Source: DAISKN01 sp963716925 (lineage in GTDB: Bacteria > Acidobacteriota > Vicinamibacteria > Marinacidobacterales > SMYC01). Taken from it: DNA of 64,000 nucleotides. This document shows positions 63,178 through 64,000 of the stretch, piece after piece (the first letter of the stretch is position 1; each line of letters begins with the position of its first letter). The position numbers and the translations under genes were made by a program. Location: positions 868,001-932,000 of the forward strand of contig CAVQUX010000006.1 of the NCBI GenBank assembly GCA_963716925.1, read 5' to 3'. The notes under the pieces were generated by a model, which was not told the DNA's origin, searched no databases, and saw only the letters and a list, made by a program, of their open reading frames with translations.

Positions 63178-63770
63178 ACCTCTCCGACCTCGAACCAAAA
63201 GCCAGAGAGATCATCCAGCGCTACGACCAGCGACGGGCGGCGACGCTGCCTCTTCTGTGGCTCGTCCAGGAGAACTTCGGCCACATCTCGCCCGAGGCGG
63301 AGCGCTGGGTGGGCGATCTCGTGGGAACGACGGTCGCCCATGTGCGCGAAGTCGTTTCGTTCTACACGATGTACCGCACCGCTCCCGCCGGCCGGCGCGA
63401 GCTTCGAGTCTGCACGAGCCTTCCCTGCCAGCTGCGGGGGGCGAACGACGTGCTGCAGGAGATCGAAAAGCGCTTGAAAATCCGTCCGGGGGAAACGACT
63501 CCGGACGGAGAGCTGACGCTGACCGAAGTCGAGTGCCTCTGCGCCTGCGAGATCGCTCCGATGGCGCAGCTCGACGAGCAGTTCGTCGGGCCTCTCGATC
63601 CGGGGGACGCTCGATTCCCTGCTTCGGGGTCAGACGCGCGAGCCCGAACCTTTCATCACCACCGACGGGCCGATACTCTCGACGCGGTTCAAGGACCCGG
63701 AGGGAACCTGGTTCGACGCCTACGTCAAGGACGGAGGCTACCACGGCGGCCAAGAAGGCGCTCTCGATGA
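63174..63770 (+). CDS. nuoE: NADH-quinone oxidoreductase subunit E (3' end disturbed)
   Basis: The first ~142 residues are a normal 24-kDa subunit: LPLLWLVQENFGHIS, VVSFYTMY, and the 2Fe-2S ligands in VCTSLPCQLRGA and VECLCACEIAPMAQ. After QLDEQFVGPLD (about 63600, at a GGGGG run) the written frame stops making sense, while the next frame reads TLDSLLRGQTREPEPFITTD without a stop and leads into NuoF sequence. So the real nuoE end is unclear: an indel, or a NuoE-NuoF fusion. Confidence 0.85.
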   Translation: MNLSDLEPKAREIIQRYDQRRAATLPLLWLVQENFGHISPEAERWVGDLVGTTVAHVREVVSFYTMYRTAPAGRRELRVCTSLPCQLRGANDVLQEIEKRLKIRPGETTPDGELTLTEVECLCACEIAPMAQLDEQFVGPLDPGDARFPASGSDARARTFHHHRRADTLDAVQGPGGNLVRRLRQGRRLPRRPRRRSR

Positions 63771-64000
63771 CGCCGGCCGCGATCATCGACGAAGTCGGAA
63801 AAGCGAACCTGCGCGGCCTCGGGGGAGCGGGGTTCCCGGCGGCGAGAAAGTGGTCCTTCATTCCCAAGGACAGCCCCAAGCCGAAGTACCTCGTGGTCAA
63901 TGCCGACGAGGGCGAGCCGGGGACGTTCAAGGATCGGTACATCCTCGAGCGCGACCCTCACGCTCTTCTCGAAGGAATGATCGTGGCCGCCTACACCATC
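63614..64000 (+). CDS. nuoF: NADH-quinone oxidoreductase subunit F, partial and frameshifted
   Basis: NuoF sequence begins around EPEPFITTDGPILSTRF and FKDPEGTWFDAYVKDGGY in one frame, then near 63752 moves to another frame with AAKKALSMTPAAI, the NADH/FMN site LRGLGGAGFPAARKWSF and VVNADEGEPGTFKDRYI, and continues to the window end. An extra base in the CACGGCGG stretch would explain the shift. From the ATG at 63769 alone a shortened product is possible. Confidence 0.82.
   Translation, partial: MPCFGVRRASPNLSSPPTGRYSRRGSRTRREPGSTPTSRTEATTAAKKALSMTPAAIIDEVGKANLRGLGGAGFPAARKWSFIPKDSPKPKYLVVNADEGEPGTFKDRYILERDPHALLEGMIVAAYTI

Overview
The window is GC-rich (roughly two thirds G+C by eye) and comes from a diderm bacterium. 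It encodes TonB-dependent uptake, two Omp85-type outer-membrane barrels, many signal peptides, Ser/Thr kinases with TPR and DUF4388 domains, and proton-pumping complex I. This mix, together with a pgk-tpiA-secG-tRNA-Leu block, best fits an Acidobacteriota-like lineage; Myxococcota or a related phylum is possible. The taxonomic call is inference.

Layout. 2-1537: the 3' part of a DUF4388 gene with a proline-rich tail. 1540-9750 (minus): a vitamin B12 uptake and salvage operon read from a cobalamin riboswitch: btuB-btuF-btuD-btuC, a spacer of strong hairpins, then cobO(pduO)-cobT-cobS-cobU. No corrin-ring genes are present here, so the organism probably imports cobinamide or cobalamin and rebuilds the nucleotide loop. 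9822-12345 (plus): pgk-tpiA-secG and tRNA-Leu(GAG). 12346-16117: an accessory stretch behind the tRNA, with a partial copy of the tRNA 3' end, an unknown (probably frameshifted) gene, a membrane pentapeptide-repeat protein and a broken small gene. 16435-35566: a mixed region with a DUF4388-pseudokinase, periplasmic and secreted proteins, frameshifted genes, a 1254-residue kinase-ATPase-TPR protein, a two-gene unit of a PA2779-like protein and a C39 peptidase fused to TPR, POTRA and Omp85 barrel, a PLP enzyme and a trmO remnant. 35715-37601: a degenerate Clp1/Grc3-like domain fused to an RNase Z-like MBL domain. 37691-48587: seven genes joined by stop/start overlaps and sharing an acyl theme (His-rich membrane protein, LCAT-like hydrolase, LuxE, LuxC, penicillin-acylase-like Ntn hydrolase, glycosyltransferase-methyltransferase fusion, patatin with outer-membrane barrel). 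48590-52979 (minus): amidohydrolase, amidase, DUF4143 ATPase. 53194-64000 (plus): complex I operon in the order J-K-antiporter-small-antiporter-M-N-A-B-C-D-E-F, cut by the window end, with four antiporter-like subunits instead of the usual three.

About a dozen apparent small indels break otherwise well conserved genes, including nuoN and nuoE/nuoF. That pattern suggests residual sequence errors as much as real gene decay, so any single frameshift here should be treated with caution.

The best candidates for undescribed biology are the acyl operon (37691-48587), the C39-TPR-POTRA-Omp85 fusion with its small partner (31016-33476), the Clp1-RNase Z fusion, and the complex I operon with an extra antiporter subunit.
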